DNA from: Deltaproteobacteria bacterium
GTDB lineage: Bacteria > Myxococcota > B64-G9
Length of the DNA stretch: 49,315 nucleotides
Direction: 5' to 3'
Assembly (NCBI GenBank): GCA_030591445.1
Contig: JAUVBB010000005.1
Span: 1-49,315, forward strand
The position numbers and the translations under genes were made by a program. Below, one piece after another: positions 8,137 to 16,681 of this stretch. Every line of letters begins with the position of its first letter. The stretch's first letter is position 1. Below the pieces are notes generated by a model. The model did not search any database, had not been told where the DNA came from, and was given only the letters and a program-made list of their open reading frames with translations.

Positions 8137-10587
8137 ATGAAGACACAGAAAGCGAGTTGGCAATGGAGGTGGTCACTAGTGATTTTGCTGGTGACAATCG
8201 GGCCGTCCTGCGCCGACCGCAGCTACATGAGCACGGATGCCGGAACCAACGACGGCGACGGCCAGACCGGCAACGGCGAGACGGTCACCATTTACGCTCT
8301 CCAAAATGAAGAGGAAGCCAACCACCCCGCCTCGGGAGAGGCCGTCCAGGTTACCGGAGTGGTGGTCACCAGCCCCATGTACAAGGGTCATCCCGAATCC
8401 CTCGAAGCAGACAGTTTCTATGTCTCGGAGCTTGCCGGCGGACCTTACTCCGGCATTCTGATTCTGGGCAACAAAGTCGACGAGCTGCCGGCCCTGGTGA
8501 CCGGCGATAAGGTGGACATCTACGGAACCCTCTTTGAAGATGACAAGTCACCCTCTTTCGGCAACGGCGTCATCGAGGCTTTCCTGATCAAGCACACCGG
8601 CACCGCCGCGCTTCCCGAGCCAGAAATCGTCAGCGCGGCGGCAGTCACTACCGCTGGACCCGACGCCGAGCGCTATGAAGGTTGCCTGGTGAGTCTGACC
8701 CAGGTGATGGTATCCAACCCGGACGCCGGCCATGGAGATTTCGCGGTCAGCGGCGAGGAAGCGGATTCGGCCTTGCTGGTATCACCAAAATTCGCGGCCC
8801 ACTACAGCTACCACCCCACGGCCGACGATGCCTTTTCCCGCCTGAGTGGCGTACTGGAGTTTGCCTTTTCCGAATCACGGCTACAGCCCCGATCTTGCGC
8901 CGATCTGATTGACGACAGCGGGCAGGCGGCCTGCGACCAATGTCCCGGCGCTGAAGTACCGGTATCCATTGCCCAGCTGCAAAACCAGGCAGAACCCGCC
9001 TACGTCCCTCGCGGTTGCGAAATCAGTTTGCAGGGCGCGGTGGTTATCAGCCCGATGTTTTCCGTTAGCAGCTTCTACGTACAAGATCCGGCCGGCGGCC
9101 CCTGGAGCGGCGTTTTGGTAGTGACTCCGGCAGACGATGCCGATGCAGTCGAAATCGGCGACGAAGTTAATCTGCGCGGCGTGGTCGAGGAAGTCTCCGA
9201 AAAGACCCGGTTGATCGCGTCAGTGCTCAGTCTCAGCGGAGCACAGATTAGCCTACCCCAGCCCACCGTGCTTAGCCTCGCCCAAATACAAAGCGATGAC
9301 CCAAGCGCTGACTCCTTCGAAAGCACCCTGGTACGGGTCACCGAGGTGGCGGTTACCGAGGTTATCCAAACCGATGCCCAAGGCTTGGATCAAGGTGATT
9401 TCGTGGTCGCCTCCGCGCAAGCACCGCAGGCAAGTCTGGTGGTCGGCTGGGCATTTACCCACCCCTACGCTTGTCCCGCCGGTTATGAAAATATCTGCCA
9501 AAGCGATCGCCGCCAAGGCGGAGACTGTTTCAGCGAAATCACGGGCGTGTTGGATTTCTCGCCAGACCATTATCGACTCCAGCCGCGCCAAGAAAGTGAT
9601 CTGGTGATTGCTGAACCCGATCCGGATGATCAGGACTGTGACGGCATCGGCAACGCCAGTGACAACTGCCCCGAGGACTTCAACCCGGATCAGCAGAACG
9701 AAGACGACCAGGACTCGGTAGGCTCGGCCTGTGATAACTGTCCCCAACATGACAACCAAGCGCAGGCCGATATCGATCAGGATGGCATCGGCGACGCCTG
9801 CGACAACTGCCCGGAACTTATCAATCCCGACCAGCAAGACGGTGACCACGACGGCCTGGGTGACTCCTGCGACCCGGATATTGATGGCGACAAGATCGAT
9901 GACGAAGACGACAATTGCCCGCGGGACGCAAACCCCGATCAGCTCGATACCGACCAGGATGAGCATGGCGATTTCTGCGACAACTGCCCCGAGGACGCCA
10001 ACTCCGATCAGGCCGACCTCGACGGCGACGGCATCGGCGATGTTTGTGAACAGTTGGAACCACGACTGATTCTGTCGGAACTGCTATACGATCCAGAAAG
10101 TGATGACGATGGCCGGGAGTGGGTGGAAATTTACAACGGCACCAGCGAGACCATCGACCTGGCCAATTACTCCCTGGGCGCCGGTGGATCTACCTATTTG
10201 TACTCAGTTTTACAGCTAAGTGGCCAACTCCAACCAGGCGCCTGCTTTGTGGTTGGCGGCCCCATCTCCGATGCCTTCAACCATTTTCCCAGCTTCGATC
10301 AAGAGCAGGCTTTCGATCCCCCCATGCAAAACTCAGGCTCCAAATCCCCGGCCGACGCCGTCGCCCTGTTTGCCCTGCCCGCCGCCCAAATCCAAGCAAG
10401 CAGCGTCCCCATCGATGCCGTGCTTTATGGCGGGCTCAATGAAAACCAATTGCTAGACCAAAGCGGCCAAGCCGGAACCTCGGTCGGCTATGCCTATGGT
10501 CCCAAAACCCTAGAACGCACCCCCAGCGGCTGGCGCGTCCAAGCCGACCCTTCTCCCAATGACTGCAGTCCTGTGAGTGACCCATGA
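8137..10587 (+). CDS. Secreted protein with two OB-fold-like domains, thrombospondin type 3 repeats and a lamin-tail domain
   Basis: An 816-residue exported protein. A signal peptide ends near IGPSCADRS, and the Cys may be lipidated although the box is poor. Two repeats of an OB-fold-like unit follow: the first near residues 50-130 (VQVTGVVVTSP, SFYVSELAGGPYSGILI, GDKVDIYGTL), the second near 275-355 (VVISPMF, SFYVQDPAGGPWSGVLVV, GDEVNLRGVV). Each is followed by a 100-residue segment. Residues about 495-640 are thrombospondin type 3 repeats (DNCPEDFNPDQQN and so on). The C-terminus (about 645-810) is a lamin-tail domain (LILSELLYDP, EWVEIYNGT, IDLANYSLG). OB-fold plus lamin-tail units are common in bacterial extracellular nucleases, but no nuclease domain is present here. 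AGGAGG lies 5 bases before the start. Its stop overlaps the next start as ATGA. Confidence 0.85.
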   Translation: MKTQKASWQWRWSLVILLVTIGPSCADRSYMSTDAGTNDGDGQTGNGETVTIYALQNEEEANHPASGEAVQVTGVVVTSPMYKGHPESLEADSFYVSELAGGPYSGILILGNKVDELPALVTGDKVDIYGTLFEDDKSPSFGNGVIEAFLIKHTGTAALPEPEIVSAAAVTTAGPDAERYEGCLVSLTQVMVSNPDAGHGDFAVSGEEADSALLVSPKFAAHYSYHPTADDAFSRLSGVLEFAFSESRLQPRSCADLIDDSGQAACDQCPGAEVPVSIAQLQNQAEPAYVPRGCEISLQGAVVISPMFSVSSFYVQDPAGGPWSGVLVVTPADDADAVEIGDEVNLRGVVEEVSEKTRLIASVLSLSGAQISLPQPTVLSLAQIQSDDPSADSFESTLVRVTEVAVTEVIQTDAQGLDQGDFVVASAQAPQASLVVGWAFTHPYACPAGYENICQSDRRQGGDCFSEITGVLDFSPDHYRLQPRQESDLVIAEPDPDDQDCDGIGNASDNCPEDFNPDQQNEDDQDSVGSACDNCPQHDNQAQADIDQDGIGDACDNCPELINPDQQDGDHDGLGDSCDPDIDGDKIDDEDDNCPRDANPDQLDTDQDEHGDFCDNCPEDANSDQADLDGDGIGDVCEQLEPRLILSELLYDPESDDDGREWVEIYNGTSETIDLANYSLGAGGSTYLYSVLQLSGQLQPGACFVVGGPISDAFNHFPSFDQEQAFDPPMQNSGSKSPADAVALFALPAAQIQASSVPIDAVLYGGLNENQLLDQSGQAGTSVGYAYGPKTLERTPSGWRVQADPSPNDCSPVSDP

Positions 10588-12896
10588 ACTTACCCCGATT
10601 AAATTGGATCCTGGCAACAGCCACGCTTTCGCTGGCCCTACCAGCCTGTGTTGTCGAAACCGAACAACCGGTTCTCGAAGGCCGTACCGTACGTTTTACC
10701 GTGCTCCACACCTCCGACATCCACAGCCGTCTGTTCCCCACCCATATGCAACCCAACAGCCATGATCAGGGCGACGGCCTGTACCTCGAGACTGGCCCCT
10801 ATGGTGGCGCCGAACGGCTGGCGGCTCTCATTCGCCGGGAACGCAACCGCGGCGAGCGCGTGGTGCACCTGGACTCCGGCGACATTTTCCACGGCGGACC
10901 CATCTTCAATTTCGCCGGCGGCGAACCCGAGTTTCGTTGGCTTTCGCTCATGCGGGTCGAGGCCATGGCGGTGGGCAACCACGAACTGGGCGCCGGCGCC
11001 GAAGGGCTGGCGGGTTTGGCCGCTAATTTTGGATCCTTTCCCTTCCTGGCCGCAAATTATATCTTTGCCAACTGGCTCGCGGATGGCGACCCAGCGTTGG
11101 GCCAGCAAGTCCAACCCTACACCATGCTCAATGTCAAAGGACTGCGGGTGGCGGTGATCGGCGTGGGCGACGATTCTTCAGTCCAATCCATCTCTCGCGG
11201 TGGAAATTCCTTCGGCATCACCCCGGTGGAAGCAAACGAGACCGTTCGGGCCTATGTTGAATTTTTAGGATCTTCGGCAGATCTGATTCTAGTGCTCAGT
11301 CACCTGGGTTTGAATGAAGATCGCGAACTGGTCGAAGGGCATGAGCTGACCATGACCGCGGACATGGACGTGCGGGCTTTTCTCGACCGTCCCGTCGATC
11401 CTTGGCAGCAGCGTAAGTGTGAAGCCTGTCGCCCGGGAGAACACAAGTATTGGGTGCCAGGGGTACGCGGTATCGACGCCATTTTGGGCGGACATCTGCA
11501 CGTATTGTTGCGTCCGCCCATGATGCTGACCGACCTTGCCGGCCGCAAGGTCCTGCTCCAACATCCGGGCGCTTTCGCCAAATTCCTAGCCCGGCTGGAT
11601 TTGGCAGTCGCCGTGCCCAACCACAGCTACACCTGCGATACCAGCCAAAGCCCGTCGGTTTGCATGCCGCAGGAGAACCATTTCAGCCGCGGCGTGGTCT
11701 GTCAATCCGACGCCGATTGCCGGCGCGAACGGCTGGCGCCTTTCGGCGCCGAGATCATTGCCCACAGCCAACAAATCTTTCCCGTGGACACTATCTGGTG
11801 CGCCGAGCCTCGGCCCGATCCCTACGACTATGACTACGGTAAAGAATACGAATTCGAGCGCGACGTGGCCGCGCTGGCGGCTTACTGCGGTGAACGCGGT
11901 GACGGGGCCACCCGCAACTTGCTCGAACCTTACCGCATGGCCATGGAATTGAGCCCCGAATTCTTGCTGACCCAGGTGCTGGGCTACGCCCCCAGAATCG
12001 TCCTCCGCCGGGATACGGCCAACGGCGGTGATTCAGCCTTGGGCAACATCGTGGCCACCTCGCTGATGATTCGCAAGCGGGTCGAAGCCGAGTTCGCGGT
12101 CACCAACGCCCTCGGCATTCGCGACAATATCTACCCCGGGCCGGTCGATATCGGAACCATCTTCAACGTTTTCCCTTTCGAGAATACCATCGTGGTCATG
12201 TACCTCAGCGGCCGGGAAATCCAAGAGATGTTCGACTTCCTCACCGAACGCGGTCAAGATCGAGGCTGCCAAAGCCAGGTGCAAATCGCCGGCGCTTCCT
12301 TCGTGATGAACTGCGGACAGGTCAAGCGCAACCGCGCTCGCTATGCCTGTACCACCGCCGAGGATTGCTGCCCTTATCGGCCTGAGATTTGCGCGGCCGA
12401 CTATGAGGGCTCGGCTCGCTGGCAGTGTCTGGACGAAGCCTGTTTCAGCCATCCGGCCGAGGACATTCAAATGGGCACAAAAGCGTTGTTACCGGATGCC
12501 TCATACAAACTGGCCGCCAATGATTACATCGCCCAGGGCGGTTCCGGCTTTTATGTACTGCAGCGTAACACCACCAAGATCTTCACTGGCATCCCCTTAC
12601 AGGACGCGCTGATCGAGCACTTACGTAACTTCCCCAATTGCCGGGAGATCTTGTCGGCAGCTGATTCGGCATCGATTGACCCGCGGGCCATGGCCTATTG
12701 TTCGAAGATCAAACAGGAAGATGGCAAACACCTGATTGAGGTTCGCGCCGGCTGTAGCTGCGGCGATGTTCTCGACGGCAATATAGCCCGCTGCGGCTCC
12801 ACCGACACCCTGCTGACCCAGTTTTGCCGCAACCCGCTCGAGTTTCCCGTCATCATCGGCCAATCGGACCAGAGAATCGGTCGCAAGATCAATTAG
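10584..12896 (+). CDS. 5'-nucleotidase / cyclic phosphodiesterase-type lipoprotein (UshA-like)
   Basis: A 770-residue metallophosphoesterase predicted to act outside the inner membrane on nucleotides. The signal peptide ends in the lipobox LPAC (Cys22). The catalytic domain shows TSDIH (Asp45, His47), HLDSGDIFHGG, AVGNHELG, LSHLG and GGHLHV, the metal-ligand motifs of the UshA/CpdB family. A C-terminal 5'-nucleotidase domain starts near residue 470 (GGDSALGNIVATSLM, VTNALGIRD, GTIFNVFPFENTIV). Oddities: Cys-rich insertions in both domains (CEACRPG, CQSDADC, CCPYRPEICA) and a C-terminal Cys-rich tail. These lengthen it by roughly 200 residues over UshA. It overlaps the preceding gene by 4 bases and is followed after 10 bases by the next one. 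Confidence 0.9.
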   Translation: MNLPRLNWILATATLSLALPACVVETEQPVLEGRTVRFTVLHTSDIHSRLFPTHMQPNSHDQGDGLYLETGPYGGAERLAALIRRERNRGERVVHLDSGDIFHGGPIFNFAGGEPEFRWLSLMRVEAMAVGNHELGAGAEGLAGLAANFGSFPFLAANYIFANWLADGDPALGQQVQPYTMLNVKGLRVAVIGVGDDSSVQSISRGGNSFGITPVEANETVRAYVEFLGSSADLILVLSHLGLNEDRELVEGHELTMTADMDVRAFLDRPVDPWQQRKCEACRPGEHKYWVPGVRGIDAILGGHLHVLLRPPMMLTDLAGRKVLLQHPGAFAKFLARLDLAVAVPNHSYTCDTSQSPSVCMPQENHFSRGVVCQSDADCRRERLAPFGAEIIAHSQQIFPVDTIWCAEPRPDPYDYDYGKEYEFERDVAALAAYCGERGDGATRNLLEPYRMAMELSPEFLLTQVLGYAPRIVLRRDTANGGDSALGNIVATSLMIRKRVEAEFAVTNALGIRDNIYPGPVDIGTIFNVFPFENTIVVMYLSGREIQEMFDFLTERGQDRGCQSQVQIAGASFVMNCGQVKRNRARYACTTAEDCCPYRPEICAADYEGSARWQCLDEACFSHPAEDIQMGTKALLPDASYKLAANDYIAQGGSGFYVLQRNTTKIFTGIPLQDALIEHLRNFPNCREILSAADSASIDPRAMAYCSKIKQEDGKHLIEVRAGCSCGDVLDGNIARCGSTDTLLTQFCRNPLEFPVIIGQSDQRIGRKIN

Positions 12897-12906
12897 GAAT
12901 CAAGCC

Positions 12907-14484
12907 ATGCGCAATCACAAATCTTCTTTTTCACGATGGCTACTGACCGGCACCGCGTTTTCATTTTTACTGGCCTCCGGCCCTTGCACCGAGAAGATAA
13001 CCCTGCCCAACAGCCTGTCTGGTTTCAAGGTCACGGTCACCGAAATCAGCGGCGCCATCGGCGGTACTGGCACCTTCGCCAATCCTTTCGACTACCCAGA
13101 CGGGGAGATCAGCTTTACCGTCGATGTGCAAGCCTATGACAATCACGGGCAATGGCTCGACCTGCTCGAAGGAGAAGTAGCGGTCAAGGTAACTTCGGGA
13201 GATTTGCTCTCCCCCACCACCGCCCACATGCAGGCCGGAGAAATCACCGGGCTCGAAGTCAAAGCCCGCCGTTTGATGGGACCGGCCACGGTCTGGATTG
13301 AAGACATCCACCTGGTCGACGACGAACTCATCCAGTCGGAAGGCAGCTTCTTTCAATTACGTCGGCCGATGGGCTCCTGGGCCACCGGCATTTCTCGGCA
13401 GATTCATTTCAAGAAGCCCACCCTAGGTCAGATCCAGCGGGACCCACAACTCGAGGCCGAAACCGACATTTATGAGTCGCCCTTGGCCGGCCGCTTTGTC
13501 GAAATTGACTGCCGGGAAACGGTCACCAGCGGACCCTTCCAGGACGGGTACGGCAAGCTCTTGGTGACCGGCCTCGTCAACGAGGGCTTTTTCGTTACCG
13601 ATCTGGCCGAGCCGGTGTTGGGATTCAACCACCTGTACGTCTACAATTATTCCTTTCCCGAGAACCTGCAACTGGGCGATAGAATCGCTCGTCTTACTGG
13701 CACCAGCCAGGATTTCTCCGGTTGCACCCAAATCAGTTTCCCTTCCTACCATCGGGTAGAAGACGAAGACGGCGACCCTGCGCCCTTCCGCGTGGCGCCC
13801 GACCAAATTGATACCTTGGTGCCGCCGGTGCTCATCACCACGGCGCTGTGTGACGAAAGCAGCAGCAGCAATAAACACCTGTGTGGTCACAGCAAGAGAA
13901 ACTGGTCTTTTGAAGCACTGGAGTCCGGCCGGGTGCGCATCGAAAACTTCCGAACCCCCGATGTCTTGGTCAACTGCGATTTCGACGGCGACGGCCAGGT
14001 GGTCCCGGACTGGATGGACGCGGCCGACCCGGAAGCCATCTGCTCGGTGGCCTGCTTGAAAAGGAATCCGGCCGTTGAATTCGTGGTCGAAGAAATCGTC
14101 ACCTCCCAGGCCGCCCATGCCGAGGTAGTCATCGACCCGGCGGCGCTTTGCCCCTGGGAAGAAGGACAACCCAATGCCACCGCCCACTGCCAGCGAGTGC
14201 GCGTCGGGCCCGAGCAAGTATGCACCGAGCTGACCACCTTACGCGGCTATGGCCAATGGGTGGTTGCCTTGGACGCAGGCACCGGTCCCCTGATCAACGT
14301 GATTAGCCAACAAAACCAACCCGACTACGATCCCGCGGCCCTGGAAAATCTCGGTCGTACATTACCCTATTTGCAAGGCAACCTGCGCCAAGTCCGCGCG
14401 GCGCGGCCCCGATGGATGATATTAGTCGGTGCCCAAACTGCTGACCTCCCACCCTCCTGGCAAGCCCGCAGTCGGCTTCCCTAA
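12907..14484 (+). CDS. Exported protein with an OB-fold-like segment, function unknown
   Basis: A 525-residue protein with an N-terminal signal (WLLTGTAFSFLLASGPC), probably a lipoprotein. After an Ig-like beta region (about 35-145) comes a segment near 190-290 with FVEIDCRETVTSG, LLVTGLVNEGFFVTD, GDRIARLTGTSQDF. This has the same order of strands as the OB-fold-like units of the first gene of the operon; the match is my own reading, not a search result. A short Ca-binding DFDGDGQVVPDWMD stretch and Cys pairs lie near 355-385. AGGA precedes the ATG by about 9 bases. It sits between the nucleotidase and the barrel, with 10- and 26-base gaps. Confidence 0.7.
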   Translation: MRNHKSSFSRWLLTGTAFSFLLASGPCTEKITLPNSLSGFKVTVTEISGAIGGTGTFANPFDYPDGEISFTVDVQAYDNHGQWLDLLEGEVAVKVTSGDLLSPTTAHMQAGEITGLEVKARRLMGPATVWIEDIHLVDDELIQSEGSFFQLRRPMGSWATGISRQIHFKKPTLGQIQRDPQLEAETDIYESPLAGRFVEIDCRETVTSGPFQDGYGKLLVTGLVNEGFFVTDLAEPVLGFNHLYVYNYSFPENLQLGDRIARLTGTSQDFSGCTQISFPSYHRVEDEDGDPAPFRVAPDQIDTLVPPVLITTALCDESSSSNKHLCGHSKRNWSFEALESGRVRIENFRTPDVLVNCDFDGDGQVVPDWMDAADPEAICSVACLKRNPAVEFVVEEIVTSQAAHAEVVIDPAALCPWEEGQPNATAHCQRVRVGPEQVCTELTTLRGYGQWVVALDAGTGPLINVISQQNQPDYDPAALENLGRTLPYLQGNLRQVRAARPRWMILVGAQTADLPPSWQARSRLP

Positions 14485-14510
14485 TGCCCGATAACTGGAA
14501 GGAATCCACA

Positions 14511-15995
14511 ATGAACCGCACCTGCATCGCCCTGCTCGCCAGCACCCTACTGCTGGCCTCAACCCAACCGGCCACCGCCGGCGAATTCATGGACACCCGC
14601 CTGAGTTTCGTTCTCTCCGAGAACAACTTCTTCGCCGGCCCGGGCGAGACCCTTGACAACAGCCCCGGCCTCGGCATTGGCGCCGATGATTCCAACACCG
14701 TTTTCTTCGACAACTACGACACCCGCTTTTCCGGCTTCGAGACCCTGAGTCACCTGGCCTTGTACAAAAAAATGCCCAGCTTCTTCGAGGGCCTGACCAC
14801 CGAAGCCGCCCTGGTTCTTTATATTCCCGGGCTTGCTGACTCCGGCTCCTATATTCGACTGATTTATGAATTGGATAACCCGGATTCCAATTTGGAGTTG
14901 ATCCTGTTTCCGGTGAGCGGTGATCGCTTTCGCCTGGGTTATTCCTACCGAATCTCCTGGGGCGGCAACGGTATCTTCCCGGAAAGAGCATCGGTGGTCC
15001 CGGCGGCAAAAATTCAGCTCAATCTTCCCTGGGGCTATGCCTTCCTGGGCGCCAAGACCACCCAGATTCCGCAACCCATCGGCGAGACCCTGCAGTTTGA
15101 ATTGGTCACCAACCACGGTTTGCTAGCCGGTTTGGGCACTGACATCCAGGGTCTGCGAGCAGAAGTCAACGGCGGCTATTTCACCCGCGGCGCCTTTGAC
15201 TTTGACGGGGTACGTGGCCGGGGCATTTACGCCAGCGGTCTTTCCTATCAAATCGGCTACCACCAGGGCATGGAGATCGGAAGTTCCATCGACTTCAAAC
15301 TCTACCAAAATGACCCGAATCGAGAGATCGAATTCTTCAAACCCGAAAGCTACGACGGTGGCTTGTCTTTCGTCGTCAAGCACGAGGGCACCTTTTTGTG
15401 GCATACCCTGATGGACCCCGATCTATTCGGCACCACCACCAACCAGTTTGCCACCGCCTTCGATCTGAACGTCGCGCTGAAGTGGGGCTATTTCCGAACC
15501 CATTTCGATGCCATGGTCCGATCGCTGTCCTTCTTGCTGCACGAGCGCCCGGGATTCACACCCTTCCAGGATTTCCCCCCGGACGCCGAAGTCAATCCTG
15601 AATACTTCCTGGCCCTCGGACTTGATTACCACTTTCCGGCTCTTCATTTGACGCCCGGTATCAAATTCGGCGTCCAGATGCCGGCCACCTACACGGTGGA
15701 GGATTTGAACATGGGCGGGCTGTCCTTCCCTGGCGAACGCACGGTTGTCGTTTACAATGTCGCCACCCAGTCGCCACTACCGGCCGGCGAGGTAGCTCGC
15801 CTGGTCTGGTCGATCAAGGCAAACTGCAAATGGGATATTTCCGAGATGCTGGCCGTTATTGCCGAGGTCTATTATTCTTGGGACGACAATCAAGTCCGCT
15901 TCCTAAGCGACACCTCCGGCATGAACGTAGTCACGGCCGAGTTTATCGACGCCGCCATTCTGGGTATGAATTTAGCCGCCCAAGCACGATTTTAA
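14511..15995 (+). CDS. Predicted outer-membrane beta-barrel protein
   Basis: A 494-residue exported protein. The signal peptide ends at PATAG, with no lipobox. The mature chain is rich in alternating hydrophobic/polar strands with aromatic residues at their ends (LELILFPVSGDRFRLGYSYR, LRAEVNGGYFTRGAFDFDG). It ends in AQARF, a terminal Phe as expected for BAM-inserted barrels. No porin family is recognised. The start at 14511 is chosen because GGAAGGA lies just upstream and the signal peptide begins there; an in-frame ATG at 14484 overlaps the stop of the preceding gene. As the only barrel in the operon it is the natural candidate for an outer-membrane channel or anchor for the neighbouring lipoproteins. 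Confidence 0.72.
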   Translation: MNRTCIALLASTLLLASTQPATAGEFMDTRLSFVLSENNFFAGPGETLDNSPGLGIGADDSNTVFFDNYDTRFSGFETLSHLALYKKMPSFFEGLTTEAALVLYIPGLADSGSYIRLIYELDNPDSNLELILFPVSGDRFRLGYSYRISWGGNGIFPERASVVPAAKIQLNLPWGYAFLGAKTTQIPQPIGETLQFELVTNHGLLAGLGTDIQGLRAEVNGGYFTRGAFDFDGVRGRGIYASGLSYQIGYHQGMEIGSSIDFKLYQNDPNREIEFFKPESYDGGLSFVVKHEGTFLWHTLMDPDLFGTTTNQFATAFDLNVALKWGYFRTHFDAMVRSLSFLLHERPGFTPFQDFPPDAEVNPEYFLALGLDYHFPALHLTPGIKFGVQMPATYTVEDLNMGGLSFPGERTVVVYNVATQSPLPAGEVARLVWSIKANCKWDISEMLAVIAEVYYSWDDNQVRFLSDTSGMNVVTAEFIDAAILGMNLAAQARF

Positions 15996-16020
15996 TTATT
16001 AAATAGGTTATGCTGGCCCG

Positions 16021-16680
16021 ATGAGGAAATTCTGGGCATGGGTCACGGTGGTACTTGCCCTGCTGGCTGCCTGCGGGTCGGCGGATGAGACCGCTTCTTT
16101 GGCAATTCGGGTCCATTCCCTAAGTGCCGAAGAGCTCCAGCCACGGCGTTTTTTCCCGCATCTGCCCGAGCCGGACCGGGTGCTGTTGCAAATATGGCCA
16201 GCAGAAGACCTGGGGGGAGAACCACTGATCCATCTGGATGAAGACTGGCAAGACCTGCCCCAAGACCCGGTCTCGGGTAAGAAGTATCTGCTGGTGACTG
16301 TTCCTTCCCGGGAAGAGCAAGAGTATTTTCTGCGCTTGGCCAGCCGCGTACGCGATGGCCGCGGTGTGCTGCAAACCGACGAGTGCGGCGCCATCGGCCA
16401 TATCCGCACCAAGGTCGGCGCCAAGACCCTGGTAGAAATGGTCACCCACCCAGGCCCCTGCGCCACCCTATTTTGCCAAAGCGACTCCGACTGCCGCGGC
16501 GAAGAGCGCTACTGTCTTTCTTTCGAGTGCCAGGAAGCAAGTCCCTGCCATGCCTGCCCGCTGGGCGCCTACTGTGATCCGGACAGCCAATGTGCCGGCT
16601 CCTGCGCAGCAGATGACGACTGCGCCGACAGCTTCGGCTGCTGCGGTGAAATCTGTTCGATTCATTGCTTCGGACGATAG
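16021..16680 (+). CDS. Cys-rich lipoprotein, function unknown
   Basis: A 219-residue predicted lipoprotein with lipobox LAAC (Cys18). The first 140 residues show no known domain. The last 75 residues hold about 18 Cys in short CxxDxDC-type patterns (CQSDSDCRGE, CPLGAYCDPDSQC, CAADDDCADSFGCC), a style common in surface proteins of Myxococcota-like bacteria. No clear ribosome-binding site is seen; instead TATGCT (16009-16014) lies six bases before the ATG. The gene may therefore be made both by read-through from the barrel gene 25 bases upstream and from a leaderless transcript. The stop lies one base from the convergent gene. Confidence 0.75.
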   Translation: MRKFWAWVTVVLALLAACGSADETASLAIRVHSLSAEELQPRRFFPHLPEPDRVLLQIWPAEDLGGEPLIHLDEDWQDLPQDPVSGKKYLLVTVPSREEQEYFLRLASRVRDGRGVLQTDECGAIGHIRTKVGAKTLVEMVTHPGPCATLFCQSDSDCRGEERYCLSFECQEASPCHACPLGAYCDPDSQCAGSCAADDDCADSFGCCGEICSIHCFGR

Positions 16681-16681
16681 A

